The notes under the pieces are model-generated. The model saw nothing but the letters and a program-made list of their open reading frames with translations. It searched no databases and was not told the origin of the DNA. This document shows positions 11,901-22,600 of a stretch of 64,000 bases of DNA, one piece after another (within the stretch, counting starts at the first letter, position 1; each line of letters begins with the position of its first letter). Made by a program: the position numbers and the translations under genes. The stretch comes from Dasypus novemcinctus (lineage: Eukaryota > Chordata > Mammalia > Cingulata > Dasypodidae), in assembly GCF_030445035.2 (NCBI RefSeq), contig NC_080673.1:36824365-36888364 (forward strand), written 5' to 3'.

Positions 11901-14900
11901 TAAATGTGAAAACTGTGTTAAATTTAAATACTACCAATATTTTTGACATTATTATTCTCACTTAAAGATTTTAGAATGATATAGATACATAAGGAGTAAT
12001 ATGACAGTAACTAAAATATTATTATTCTTCCTCCCAACCTATATTTTTAGTAGGTATTCTTCTTTTTTCATACTTTTTTTACAAAAGAAAAAATTAAGTT
12101 ATATGTGTGTACATACGTGAGAAAGATATTTTTGCCATTATATGTCTTATTTTATAAAATATATGTTCTCAATATATACATTTTTGTTTTTAAGGAAATG
12201 GATTAGAGTGTGACCTACAAAAGTTTTACAACTGTGTGTCACCTGTGCTTGGTAAGTGGCCTAAATTATTTAGTTTATTTTCAGGATTTGTAGCAAAGTC
12301 CCTCTGAAGAATATGAGATTAAATCATACTAAAGATGACTCAGAAATGAAACAGAATGTAGAATATGAAAGAGACTCTATTTATGTTCTTAAAATTAAGA
12401 ACACTATAATACATAGAGAACAAGATAAACGAAAGTCATCTGAATTTAAGAAATACCTGAATTCAAGGTATTATATACCCTTCTATGAAACTTGCTTTTC
12501 TTACCCATTGTGGAAATATCTCCAACCAACAGGAATAAATTTAATTAGTTCTTTTTTACTGGTTACAAAATAGTTCATGGTGTGGGCATATTTTATCAAT
12601 GGGCCGTAAACTAGAAGGGATTTTATATATTTTGTAGTTTACAAGCTGAATAAGGGAAATCATATTACTGACTTATAAAGTTAGTATTGCCAAATTTCTT
12701 CTGATTTCTTATCCCTGATAGAGTTTAAGGGGGGATCTTGGAGAAATAAATCATGCATATTTTTCTTCCAGAACTGTTGTGGGATAATGGGGTCAGGCGT
12801 GTGTAAATGTGTGCGTACGTGCACGTGTATGTGCGCATGCGTGTATGTGTGTACGTGTGTGTATGAGTATGTGTGAGTGCAGGGAAGGGCTGATAGTATC
12901 ACCAGTTATTACAGTAAATATTGCCTGAAGGAATATGAGAGCCAGAGGCTGGAAAATAAGCCAAAATAGGTCATTAGTTGGGGACAGGGAATCGGTGAGT
13001 AAGGGATTCATAAGAACGAAGAGTTTCAGGGACAAAACCAAAGGAAAAAACAAAAACACGAACCTGAAAATCTAACAAAAATAAGAAGCAGTGAGAACAG
13101 GCACGGGAGGTGGTCCAAATGAAAGCTGGAGACAAACGCTCCCTGCAGGGCGCTTTTTTCCTGTGCGCATGGACAACCAGGCTGCTCTGAAGGGGCCAGG
13201 AGAGGACTGAGGTTGGAGAACCCGAGCAGCTGATTTAGAAGTCACTGGGTCCACAGAAATGAGTCCCTAAATATGTGACAGCATATTTCACACCACTATA
13301 TATTGAGACAAACCTAAGGATAAGTTTAGTTTAAACCTGAGACTTTGGCTTTCATGAATGTTTTAAGTTCCTCTCAAAGTGGTTCAAGATCATATAAACA
13401 TGTATGCAGGATATAAGTCTCCTATCAGATATATGGTTACTAAATATTTTCCCCCATTGTGTAGGCTCTCTTTTCACTTTCATGACAAACTCCTTTGAGG
13501 TGCAAAAGGCCACAGTAGTTGCTGAGAGCAGGGAGAGGGTAGAAGAGATGTGCTGTGGGTTCAAATAGAGGTGTGATCATGATATTGCAGGGTCAGATGC
13601 TGGAGCTTATATATCCTGCCATAACCCACTAAATGTCCTGGCGGAGAGTGCGAACTACTGGGTAAACTCTTATCTGTGTAGTGCAGCAGTGCCCCAAAAT
13701 ATGTTCACCAAGTGCGATGAGTATGCCACAATGATGAGGGAGGTTGTTGGTGTGGGTGGGGGGGTGGGGGGTATACAGGAACCTCCTATATTTTTTAGTG
13801 TAACTTTTTTTTGTGATGTATATATCTTCAAAAAATATAATTTACAAAAATGATGTTGTAGGGGGTGGGGAGTGGGTTATATGGGAACCTCTTATGTTTC
13901 TTTTTTTTATGTTTTTTAATGTAGCATTACTTGTGATCTTTAAAAAATTAAAATGAAATAAAATAAAATAAAATGAAAACATCGTATAAACAACTTTCCT
14001 TCTTCCTCCTGTCCAAATGTCTGATATTTTACAGAAATAGATGCAAATCTCTCTGGAAAGAAGTTCATATTTTTAACAAAGATTTGAATCCAATGACTCA
14101 ATGAATTCAAGGATAGCACATCCTATGTTTTGTATTCTGTTTCCTTAACTGTATTCTTACTAAAATATTAACATCAGTTTCCTAAAATTATTCAAATTAA
14201 CCACTTTTTAAAAAAAATTTGAAAATGAAACTTTCAATTTGAAAATGAAACTATAACCTTTTTTAAAAAAGCTCTGTCCTCCCCGCTGTGAAATAATCCT
14301 CTTCTCTGCAAATTCCACCCTTATTTCTATTTCAGACTACATTGACATTAAGGGATTGTGTACAATGGGAAGGCACAATTCCAGCTGCCCTGTTCCTTGT
14401 GAAGAAACAGAATATCCTGCTACTATCTCTTATTCCACTTTCCCAAGTCAAAAAGCTTTGAAATATCTTTCAAAGAAGTTGAATCAAAGCCAGGACTATA
14501 TCAGGTAATCTTATTAGTCTTGTGCATTATTTGTAATTAACATGACTTATTACTCAAAACTATCATAGACTCAAGAAATGAAATTCTAATTAATCATAAG
14601 AGGCAATGGCATTATGTTACTCAATTAACAATGAAGTATAACATTTTAGAGTTAGATAATTTTTTCAATTCCTTAATTTAATGATGAAAAAAATAAGATG
14701 ACAACTGCTTGAGTAACTTGCTCATGATCACACCTTTATTTGAACCAACTGGGGAAAATAATGCTGGCAAATATCAATTCATACTTTACCATATGGAAAT
14801 CTCTTAGCTGTATATTACATAGTCTGGGGCTTCTAATAACTGTATAAGATATGTGGAATAGATGTTAATACTATTATCCTCACTTTAAAGATGAGGAAAC

Positions 14901-17900
14901 TGAAGCACACTATACTTTAAATGGCTATCTCATGAAGGTGGTCAGTGGCATAAAATAAACTTTTGCCTTAAACCTTTGACTCTGACTTCCATGTACCTTC
15001 CACAGAAAGTGTTCCAATTCTACTAGTTAACTGGGTGCTAAAATTCTTTCTCTTTTTGCTGTAGCATTCTGCCTGTTAGATACTAAAGTCAAACTTCCTA
15101 AAGATAGACAGATAGATATTAATCAGGGAGCAATCATAACATTTCTCTTTGTATTTTTATTTATATTTTAATTTCAGGACCTACAACAAGAATATAATGC
15201 ATTAACAGTTGTGCTTATGTCTATTCTAATAAAAATTTATGAAAATGACTCTGCATTTGCACAACCAAATATCAACTTTTGCAAGCATGCTTTGATTCCA
15301 TTTTCAGCCTGGTAGTATTTGAGAATTCTTTGGAATCTGCTCAAATCACAGGAAAAATATTAAAATTAATGAAATAAAAACATGTTTTCCCCAATGTAAA
15401 TACCTAGACAACAATGTGATCTCTGTGAAAATATTTAGACAATAATGTGATCTTCGCAAAGAAAGATCTTTCTTCAGGAAGAAAAATATTTTCACCAGAA
15501 TAGGGACAATGGGCTATGATCTCAAACACTTAGCAGTTACAAAAATGGAAAGGTAGAAAATGTGTAATTACACACATTTTTTACACTTGTGTTTACACTT
15601 GTGTTCATAGCATAGCCATCTCTTTATACTCCATTTTAATATGGAAAACTGTTTTTCTTGCAGTATTTTTCCTGTTTTATTTAAATTTGAATGAAACGAG
15701 CACTTTGTGTGGCTTTTGGCTGATAGTGATCTCCTGGTTCCATAACTTTTTAATATGCAGAGAATGTTGGCATATACCTTGGTTTTGAAGAAATACTGAT
15801 GACTCAGAGAAGGAGCCTATGTATACATCAAGAATATCTTACACATAAAAATCAAATTACTATATTTCTAAAAATCAAATTACTACAAATAGCTCCCCAA
15901 TTAGTTTCAGCATACAATTTTACATGTGGGAAGTTTGCATCGTTGTGAGTCATAGAGAGGGATACCAGGAAGAAAAAGGCAAATGACTGAGCAAAGGTGG
16001 CTGGCCCTGGGATTGCCCAAATTCTAGAGGGTGGTTAGAGGTCACAAAATATAATTATGAAACTGTTTTCTGCACATATACCAGAAATCAAAATGTAGTA
16101 ATATCACAAAAGATAATACAGTTGTGGGGAGAGTAGTCAAGAAACCAGCAGCTGTAAGATGTAAACTGAAGCAACCACTACCTTAATACTGAAGCCAGAT
16201 ACGCATTTCTTCCTGGGACAGAAACCCACCCCTGCCTATGGTGAACCCACAGCCTCGTGGCAGCTACTGAATCCTATTAAAAGAAGGATGATGAGGTTAG
16301 CTTGACTCAAGCGTGCTGTGAGGAGATGATGATTGATGATGAGAGTCAATTGTGGGAGCGGATGTGGCTCAAGCAACTGAGCACCCACCTTCCATTTGGG
16401 AGGTCCCCAGTGCCTCCTGAATAAAAAACAAACAAAACACAAGCAAAACAAATATTAAAAAAACCAACTCAGGAAAGCTGTCGTGGCTAAATGGTTGAGC
16501 ACCTTCTTCCCCACATAAGAGGTCCTGGGTTCAATGCCCAGCCCTAGGCACCTAAAATTAAAAAAGCAAAAAAGAGTCAATTGTGGCTGAGTTTGGGTCA
16601 ACTTAGTAAGTTTAAAAAGTGAACTTTTTTTTTTTGTAGTAAAAATGTGCCAAATTCTTCTTTATGCAAAACCAATTCATTCCCTTTCATGTAGCACTCA
16701 TATTCAAATATCTGAAACTGTCTCCTCTTTAGAGCTTCTAATGCAATAAACACTATTTTTCTTTGATCTCCATATCCTTATTAGAATCCAGATTGTACAG
16801 TGAGCCTCTCTTGACTCAAACACATTTTCTTGGATTCAAATCCTCAGCACTATCACCATTAGTCACAGATTCAGTGAGACCCAAATTACTAGGGCAAACC
16901 AACTGCCAGAGAGAAGTTGAGTAAATTTCACAATATTTTGTGAAGAGTTTATCTTCTCTTGAAAATATGAATGGATAATGCTTGGAAATGGTTATGAATT
17001 CTGTACTTGGGAATTTACACAACATTATCAATGTTCATGCAAATTAGAAATACAATAAGGGAAAAGATGACAATATTACTAAAATTTCTAGACTTCCAAG
17101 ACAACTTTATTACTTCCCTCACTTTGGCAACTGTTTTATTGTTTGTAAATATTACTATACTCCTGATTATCTACTTAAACATTGCACATTCTCCTGTTAC
17201 CCGGTGTTAAACCAATGAAAATCAAGTAAACATATTAATGATGTATTTTTGAATTAAGCATGTTTGGGAATATTGATTTCTAAAACTGTAAACAATAAGG
17301 AGAGTGATTTACAGCCATGTTCTTTAGATATATTAAAGAATACCACGAAATTCCAGGAAACATTACTAATAGGGTCCGTTTCTAATGAGAATTATTATTG
17401 TAATATGAAAATTGCCAGAAGCTTTGGTTTCCCCTTCAGCTTATAAGATGGGCATGTTAATATTTATCCATTCAATTACAGGTTTTGTTTTTAATGTATT
17501 CCCTTATTTTTCCACTTAAAAATATATAATGAACACTAATTGTGTTTCAGGGCTCAGGGGATATTCTAGGCATTAGTAATACCTCAGTCTACAATAAAGT
17601 AAAAATCTGCCTTTAATGCATGTATTTCCATTAGTCAAAGGACAATAAAACTATGTATTTAAATCAGATGATGTTAAGTGCTGTGAAGGGAAAGGAAGCA
17701 GAAAAGGGGACTACGAAGATCAGAGTGGGTGAGGGCTGTTTTTAGAGTTGTTAGTGCGGTTAGACAAAACCTTCCTGGGCAGGTAAGAGCTGAGAAAAGA
17801 CCTAAACCAATCTTCACAAACATCTTGGTTTCAGGATCCCTTTACTCTCAAACATTTCTTAAGAGCCCAATGAGATTTTCTTTGTGTGGATAATAACCAC

Positions 17901-20900
17901 CAATTTTATCACATTAGAAATTTAATCTGTGAGTTGTTTGCTTACTACATCCATGAAATAAAAATAGTAAACATAAATAAAAGGTTCTTTTGATCAATAG
18001 GTATTTTCAAAATAAAAAAAAAATTAGAAAGAGGAGTGGTATTCTTTTAGATTTTTGCAAATCTCTTTAATGCCTCCCTTAATAGAATACAGCTTTTTTT
18101 TTTAATTTGTGCTTTCAATCTGTCAATCTGTTGCCTTATGCTGTATTTGTTGAAGATTATGAGGAAAATTTCACCCAAATATATTTAATTGGAAAAGGTA
18201 GGAATATTTTAATGTCTCTAAAATAATTTTGAGGAAACGGACTTGGCCCAGCCATTAGGGCGTCCGTCTACCACATGGGAGGTCCGCGGTTCAAACCCCG
18301 GGCCTCCTTGACCCGTGTGGAGTTGGCCCATGCACAGTGCTGATGCGGCAAGGAGTGCCGTGCCACGCAGGGGTGTCCCCCGCGTAGGGGAGCCCCACGT
18401 ACAAGGAGTGCGCCCCATAGGGAGAGCTGCCCAGCGCCAAAGAAAGTGCAGCCTGCCCAGGAATGGCGCCGCCCACACTTCCCGTGCCGCTGACGACAAC
18501 AGAAGCGGACAAAGAAACAAGACGCAGCAAATAGACACAGAGAACAGACAACCGGGGGAAGGGGGGGGGGGATTAAAAAATAAATAAATCTTTAAAAAAA
18601 ATAAAATAAAATAAAATAATTTTATATATTTTTATTTGATACCACATTGAAACTCGACAAGTGGTAATTTCTTAACTGTTGATTGCGGTATGTGTCTTAT
18701 AGTTGCCCTGTGGAGAGTGGGATCATTCCCCTGCTCAAGACTTGATTTGGATGTCAAAATTGATAACGCTACCTGAGCCCAAGAAAGTATGGAAAAAAAT
18801 GATGAACCTTTCTGGGCAGAGCAGAGAAAGCTCCCAAGGCAGCCCTTCTTGAGAGCGCAAGGAGAGGCAAATAGTTTTGCCTTTCATTATGGTTACAGGG
18901 CAGCACCTGGGGGAGAGGTCCCACATGCTAGATATTATGTCTTTTGAACTTCTCTGGTGCCAAAATAGGAAGTACATGGGTTGTCTTATCAGTTATCTCT
19001 TGTGAGTCAAAAGTAGAGGAGGGAGTGTTGACATTTGAAACCTGTCAGCTAACATTAAAATTTATTATTAATAATTTTAACAATATATTAATAAAATATA
19101 TAATTAAAATAATAATATATAATAATTAAATATAGTATTTGATAATTTATAATAATATTATTATTAAAAACATAGAAAAGGATTGGAAAGCTGTCAAGCT
19201 TTTCATGGCAGACACAAATTTTCCAATTCTAATTTTCTCCTGAGAGCTTGGTTCAATTTTTTCATTTTTGTGAAAGTGCATGCTTAATATCCTAGTCTGA
19301 ATAACCATAGTTATTCAATCTTTCAAGTAAAAATGGTGTTCCATGTAAAGAGCGGCTAGTCAGTTTTGTTTTTTTTTTTGAATAATGGTCACAGTGAAAA
19401 TGTCAACGAACATCTCAGTGTATTATGAAAATAATATGGAAACAGTTTTTTACCTTGTGAATCTCATAGAAAAAACCTCAGGGTCCCATAGGTCTTTGTA
19501 ACCACACCTTGAAAGCTGTTGACTTAAATCTAGCCCTGACATTATAGGAAGAGCTTTCCAAAAGACAGAAAAACAAATGCAGAGAAAGACCCTGAGACTG
19601 TGTTGAAGGAAAATTTCAGAAGCTGGTGTGGCTTGAGCAGAGGAAGCAATGGCTAAGTGTAACAAGAAATGAGTTGGCAAATGCCTTTGTGAGGAGGGAG
19701 GTGTCAGACAAAGACCTCACAGGGCCATGGAGTCATCTTACTTAGTGTATAGTGGACAGTTTCTGTGGTGCTTTGAGTAGACGAGTAACTTTGGATACTG
19801 TGTAAAGAATAGAGATGTGTATTTGTTGGAGTGGGGGGTGTGTCAAAGTTGGAAGGAGAGAGATCAGTTAGGAAACTATTGCCAAAATCAAAATAAGAAG
19901 TGATGGAGACTTGGGCAAGAGTGGTAGCAGTGAAGGGGGATTCTAGGAATGTATTGAAATTAGAGCAGATAGGAAACCCTGATAGACTGGACATAGGCTG
20001 TGAACGTTTACTTTATAAATGGGAAAATAGCAAGTATTTCACTGGGGATATATAAAATTTGAAATACCTGGTAGACATCGTAGTTGAAATACCCAGAGGC
20101 AAAGAGACAATTGGACATGTGATTGAAGTTCATCATTGAAGTCTAGACTGGACATAGAGTGAGGACCTCCAAGACTAAATGAAGAGCTATCATTTGAAAG
20201 GAATATACTTTAAAATTGTATGTGGTCACTCTGCCCACATACAATGATTTCTAGAAGACACTAAGAAAACACCCTATGACTTAATGCATTGGCAATATAT
20301 AAATGACTAATCATTTGTTGAATATCCTATATGTTCCATGTTCTGTGCTAATTCTTTATATATGTCCTTTAATCTGAGTTCAATTACAAAATCCTGACTT
20401 CAGATGAGGAAACCAAGACTCAGGGGAAAATGTAGTTTCTCCAGGTTCACAAGGGTAAGATAGGACAAAGCTAGGATGTGAATTAAAATTAGACACACTC
20501 AGATGTTTGTAAATGCTTTAATCTACTCAATAGATGTATACACTTAATACCTTTTTCCAGTTTCCTTTGAATGAGACATAGAAAAACTCCTGGGTCTATA
20601 GACAGTCTTTTTCTAAAATACCAACATGACAAGAGAGTCTTCCAAATTAACCTGTTGTAATTCATATTAAACATAATGGTATTTCTAACTCAACATTAAT
20701 TTCTGAACAATATATACTAATATTACTATTGTTATATAGGAATTAGAAGTAATTCTGACATTTTTGAGCTGTATTAACTCTGATCCTATTCCCAGGGAGA
20801 ATCTCGTGCACATTGAAATAAACTATAGTGACTTAAACTATAAAATAACCCAGCAGCAAAAAGCAGTGAGTGTGCCTGAGTTACTTGGTGAGTGTTATTT

Positions 20901-22242
20901 AGTTGCTTCTCTATTTTCTCTCATTTTCTATCAATTTTTCCCTTTCATATTTAACAGCTTACCAATAGGAACAAGAACCAATGTATTTGTCATGCACCTG
21001 TCATTTAAACCTGACCCTTTTCACTCCCTAGAAAACACTCCCACAGGCCTAATGGGATCTTTGACAAAGAAAAGATTGGTGTTCATCATCTCACACTTAC
21101 ACAGCCTCTTACTTTTTCTCAGACTACCTCCACATCCAGTGACTATTGTAGTGTTTCAACAATCCTACATTTGTACAGACTGTCAGCTTTCTCAGACCTC
21201 CACACAGGGCTCAAACTAAAAGGAGTGTTTAAAAGAAGAATCTGAACCAGCCATGTTGGGCATTTAGATTACACTATCTGCTGACTCTCCTTCATCACAC
21301 CGTCCTTAACAAACTTAATTCCTTCTTTCCCAGATCTCACTGCATATTAGAAAAGCCATATAAGCTACGGAAGAGGGTATAAGAGTCAGGCAAAAGGATA
21401 CCACTCAGGCATTGCAGTGAAGATCCTGAAGAGGGAGGAAACACGAATTCCCCAAAGCTCTTGGAGAAGCCTATACTTCCTTACCACACTTTACAAAAAT
21501 AGAATGATTCTAAGAATGACCCAGGGCACTGAGAAAAAGATACACAATGCAATCTATACGAAGAGGCAGTGATGTGTTCATGTATCTTAGCAAACTGAAA
21601 TATGACAAATGCTTAAAAAGAAATAAGGTTTAGACATTTGAAGTCACAACCTGCTTGGAAATTTATTTTTCTGGAAAACATCATCATCCAATAATGCCAT
21701 CCAAATGATGCATTGCTGCTCTGTAAACACATGCAAGTGGATGTGTAATTATCTAAGATCTTTTAAGGTTTTGTCTAGAGTTTTACATCCTCCAAAGGCT
21801 TTATAATTTTGAAAAGAGATTTTATGTTTGCTTTTTCCTTCTCCTTTTTGAGATGGTTCTTATGAATGTTACTTCAGATGTTATTAGTTATTATTTCATA
21901 CAAAACCTAAAATAATGCAATTAATAATCTTCATATAATACTAGTTATGAATAACTTACAAGAGTCAAATAATTTAACCTCTAATAACTTTTCATTTGCT
22001 TATTATAAAGACACAATGATTCATTCCATCTGTTTATTGGTTTCATTACAGCAGATGTTGGCGGTCAGCTGGGCCTATTTTGTGGAGCCAGTATGATTAC
22101 AATCATAGAAATTATTGAATATATAGTCACCAATTTCTACTGGATATGCATTTTGTTTTTGTTGAAGATAGCTGAAATGTCCCAGGGGACTCCTCCACCT
22201 CAAAATCATCTGGGGAATTTAAAAGGGATAGAGGACTGCTAA
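5720..22242 (+). CDS. ASIC5: ASIC5 (bile-acid-sensitive ion channel), eight 3' coding exons
   Basis: A DEG/ENaC-family sodium channel subunit of the plasma membrane, known in mammals as a bile-acid-sensitive channel (BASIC/BLINaC). The coding exons are 5720-5957, 7490-7615, 8949-9098, 9792-9939, 12195-12251, 14336-14504, 20796-20887 and 22052-22242. Joined, they give about 390 residues, matching roughly residue 117 to the C-terminus of the 505-residue human protein as I remember it. Visible family marks are the cysteine-rich extracellular domain (SGCLKEC, CGCVPF, SSCPVPCEE), the second membrane helix with the GAS selectivity-filter motif (FCGASMITIIEIIEY), and a short cytoplasmic tail ending in IEDC. 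All visible splice sites are GT-AG, intron phases are 0,0,0,1,1,2,1, and there is no stop or frameshift. The N-terminus and first membrane helix must lie before base 1. The gene converges on GUCY1B1. Confidence 0.96.
5958..7489. other. ASIC5 intron
   Basis: No coding signal. About 6690-7130 reads like a diverged interspersed repeat (a segment with "aaccaagatggctgctctc"), but I cannot name the family. The rest is AT-rich unique-looking sequence. Confidence 0.6.
7490..7615 (+). CDS. ASIC5: ASIC5 exon: extracellular domain (DFAHVFTEYGNCF)
   Basis: A 126-nt exon of 42 codons, phase 0 at both ends, running from DFAHVFTEYGNCF to LLFDVHQ. The acceptor is ...attgag and the donor is gtactg. The GNCFTFN segment with its conserved cysteine is typical of DEG/ENaC extracellular domains. 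The open frame here starts further upstream and reads on past the donor, but only this part matches the family. Confidence 0.95.
7616..8948. other. ASIC5 intron
   Basis: AT-rich intron sequence. I see no repeat that I can name and no coding signal. Confidence 0.6.
8949..9098 (+). CDS. ASIC5: ASIC5 exon: extracellular domain (GFVDAGIIFVIHSP)
   Basis: A 150-nt exon of 50 codons, phase 0 at both ends, after tgtttcag and before gtaaat. It encodes the GFVDAGIIFVIHSP and VPQFDGLGL stretches of the extracellular domain. The open frame on the opposite strand across 9004-9324 is a shadow of it. Confidence 0.95.
9099..9791. other. ASIC5 intron
   Basis: Short intron. A MIR-like tail fragment ("ttgcctggcacaaaatag") lies near 9385-9420. 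Nothing else is seen. Confidence 0.6.
9792..9939 (+). CDS. ASIC5: ASIC5 exon: cysteine-rich segment
   Basis: A 148-nt exon entered in phase 0 and left in phase 1 (glycine codon split G|GA). It encodes HQEYPWGECNP and then SSYSTSGCLKEC and QCGCVPFLLP, the cysteine-rich part that forms DEG/ENaC disulfides. The acceptor is ctcaag and the donor is gtaaat. Confidence 0.95.
9940..12194. other. ASIC5 intron with MIRs and a TC repeat
   Basis: Holds MIR remnants at about 10395-10605 (reverse orientation, "gggcctggcacaaagtat") and about 11625-11945 ("gcctgtaaaatggtgattt"), and a (TC)n tract at 10737-10769. No coding signal. Confidence 0.6.
10737..10769. repeat. (TC)n microsatellite
   Basis: Near-perfect TC dinucleotide repeat followed by CA-rich sequence. 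Confidence 0.95.
12195..12251 (+). CDS. ASIC5: ASIC5 short exon (NGLECDLQKFYNCVSPVL)
   Basis: A 57-nt micro-size exon that completes the split glycine codon, reads 18 codons with two more conserved cysteines, and leaves in phase 1 (aspartate codon G|AC). It lies between ttttaag and gtaagt. It is too short to show as an open frame of its own and was found by matching frame and family sequence. Confidence 0.93.
12252..14335. other. ASIC5 intron with Z-DNA-type tract and L1-type 3' end
   Basis: Contains the alternating tract at 12807-12865 and, at about 13560-13980, a repeat similar to the L1-type 3' ends of the intergenic region (a G-rich run, then "gggaacctcttatg", ending in an A-rich tail with aaataaaataaaataaaa). 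An 86-codon frame at 12313-12573 has no recognisable match. Confidence 0.55.
12807..12865. repeat. 59-bp alternating purine-pyrimidine tract
   Basis: Every step alternates purine and pyrimidine (GT/CA, GC and TA steps, six CpGs). It includes the palindrome acgtgcacgt. This is the sequence class that favours left-handed Z-DNA. Confidence 0.85.
14336..14504 (+). CDS. ASIC5: ASIC5 exon: lower extracellular domain
   Basis: A 169-nt exon entered in phase 1 and left in phase 2 (arginine AG|G). It carries LCTMGRHNSSCPVPCEE and EYPATISYSTFPSQ, with conserved cysteines and an NSS glycosylation-type site, then the KALKYLSKKLNQ helix. The acceptor is tatttcag and the donor is gtaatc. Confidence 0.95.
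16356..16572 (+). mobile_element. Dimeric tRNA-derived SINE (DAS type)
   Basis: Two tRNA-like heads in tandem ("gcggatgtggctcaagcaac" and "aaagctgtcgtggctaaatg") are joined by an A-rich linker, with a final A-rich tail. Perfect 14-bp direct repeats agagtcaattgtgg flank it at 16342-16355 and 16573-16586. It is the same family as the element near 37.1 kb. Confidence 0.88.
18231..18612 (+). mobile_element. DAS-III SINE, young-looking, 11-bp target-site duplication
   Basis: A full-length plus-strand copy with an intact tRNA-like head ("gtctaccacatgggaggtcc", B box ggttcaaacc near 18287-18298), a body, a G-rich stretch and an A-rich tail. It is flanked by aaaataatttt at 18220-18230 and 18613-18623. 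It is very close to the copy at 43.05 kb. The open frames here are SINE artefacts. Confidence 0.92.
19060..19170. repeat. AT-rich low-complexity tract
   Basis: Almost pure A/T with repeated TAATAAT and ATTATTA motifs. Confidence 0.8.
20796..20887 (+). CDS. ASIC5: ASIC5 exon: approach to second membrane helix
   Basis: A 92-nt exon entered in phase 2 and left in phase 1. It encodes ENLVHIEINYSDLNY then KITQQQKAVSVPELL, the strand that leads into the second membrane helix. The acceptor is ttcccag and the donor is gtgagt. The 151-codon open frame here is only this exon read on into its intron. Confidence 0.94.
20888..22051. other. Last ASIC5 intron
   Basis: No repeat that I can name and no coding signal. 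It ends at a tandem CAGCAG acceptor. Confidence 0.6.
22052..22242 (+). CDS. ASIC5: ASIC5 last coding exon: second membrane helix and C-terminus
   Basis: A 191-nt exon completing an alanine codon, then DVGGQLGLFCGASM and the second membrane helix through WICILFLLKIAEM. The tail ends NHLGNLKGIEDC and stops with TAA at 22240-22242. The GAS triplet is the selectivity filter of the family. The acceptor is a tandem CAGCAG, so a three-base-shorter form starting at 22055 is also possible. Confidence 0.96.
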
Positions 22243-22600
22243 ATTTTCTTAGGATAAAAGCATTTGATTTTCTCTTCACAATATCTTCAGATTTATTTAT
22301 CTAGTTCATTGCTACGTAACTATGCTGTAGTGTTTGGGCACTCACTAAAAACCCATTATAGACATCTATCTATCCATATTTATCTTTGTCTATCTATCTG
22401 TATGTATATATGTTGGTATGTATGTTCAATTACATAAAATAAAGAAATAGGTAGTATTTTGTTTTAACATTGTATCTCTAGCACATAGAACAGTAGATAT
22501 CATATAGTAGGCATTTCATAAATTTTTTAATGAATGAATTTTGTGTAATGGAAAAAGAAATTTTATGAGCAAATATGTAAATTAGACCTGTTCAATAAAC
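22243..22600 (+). other. ASIC5: Probable ASIC5 3' UTR with candidate poly(A) signals
   Basis: Sequence after the ASIC5 stop. AATAAA hexamers lie at 22438-22443 and 22594-22599 and are candidate polyadenylation signals. A degenerate TATC/TATG simple repeat sits at about 22358-22425. The true transcript end cannot be set from sequence alone. Confidence 0.5.

Larger units (their letters stand above)
17815..19520. mobile_element. hAT-like DNA transposon remnant, split by a DAS-III
   Basis: The left part (from "ttcaggatccctttactctc" through "tttgcaaatctctttaatg") and the right part ("tattatgaaaataatatgg" to "cagggtcccataggtc") resemble one mammalian DNA-transposon family ending in gggtcc/ggatcc-type termini. 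A DAS-III lies between them. The family name and exact ends are uncertain. Confidence 0.45.
14505..20795. other. Large ASIC5 intron with nested repeats
   Basis: A 6.3-kb intron. It holds a MIR (about 14838-14960), a short tandem repeat of about 34 bp at 15395-15460, a dimeric SINE (16356-16572), a hAT-like element split by a DAS-III (about 17815-19520), an AT-rich tract (about 19060-19170) and a MIR (about 20310-20490). The rest is unassigned and without coding signal. Confidence 0.6.

Noticed and set aside
18240..18320. tRNA-like sequence considered as a tRNA gene
   Set aside because: It is the head of a DAS-III SINE. A body, an A-rich tail and target-site repeats follow, and it does not close as a tRNA acceptor stem.
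20764..21219. 151-codon plus-strand frame
   Set aside because: Only 20796-20887 is coding (ASIC5). The remainder is the exon frame read on into the intron past a good gtgagt donor.
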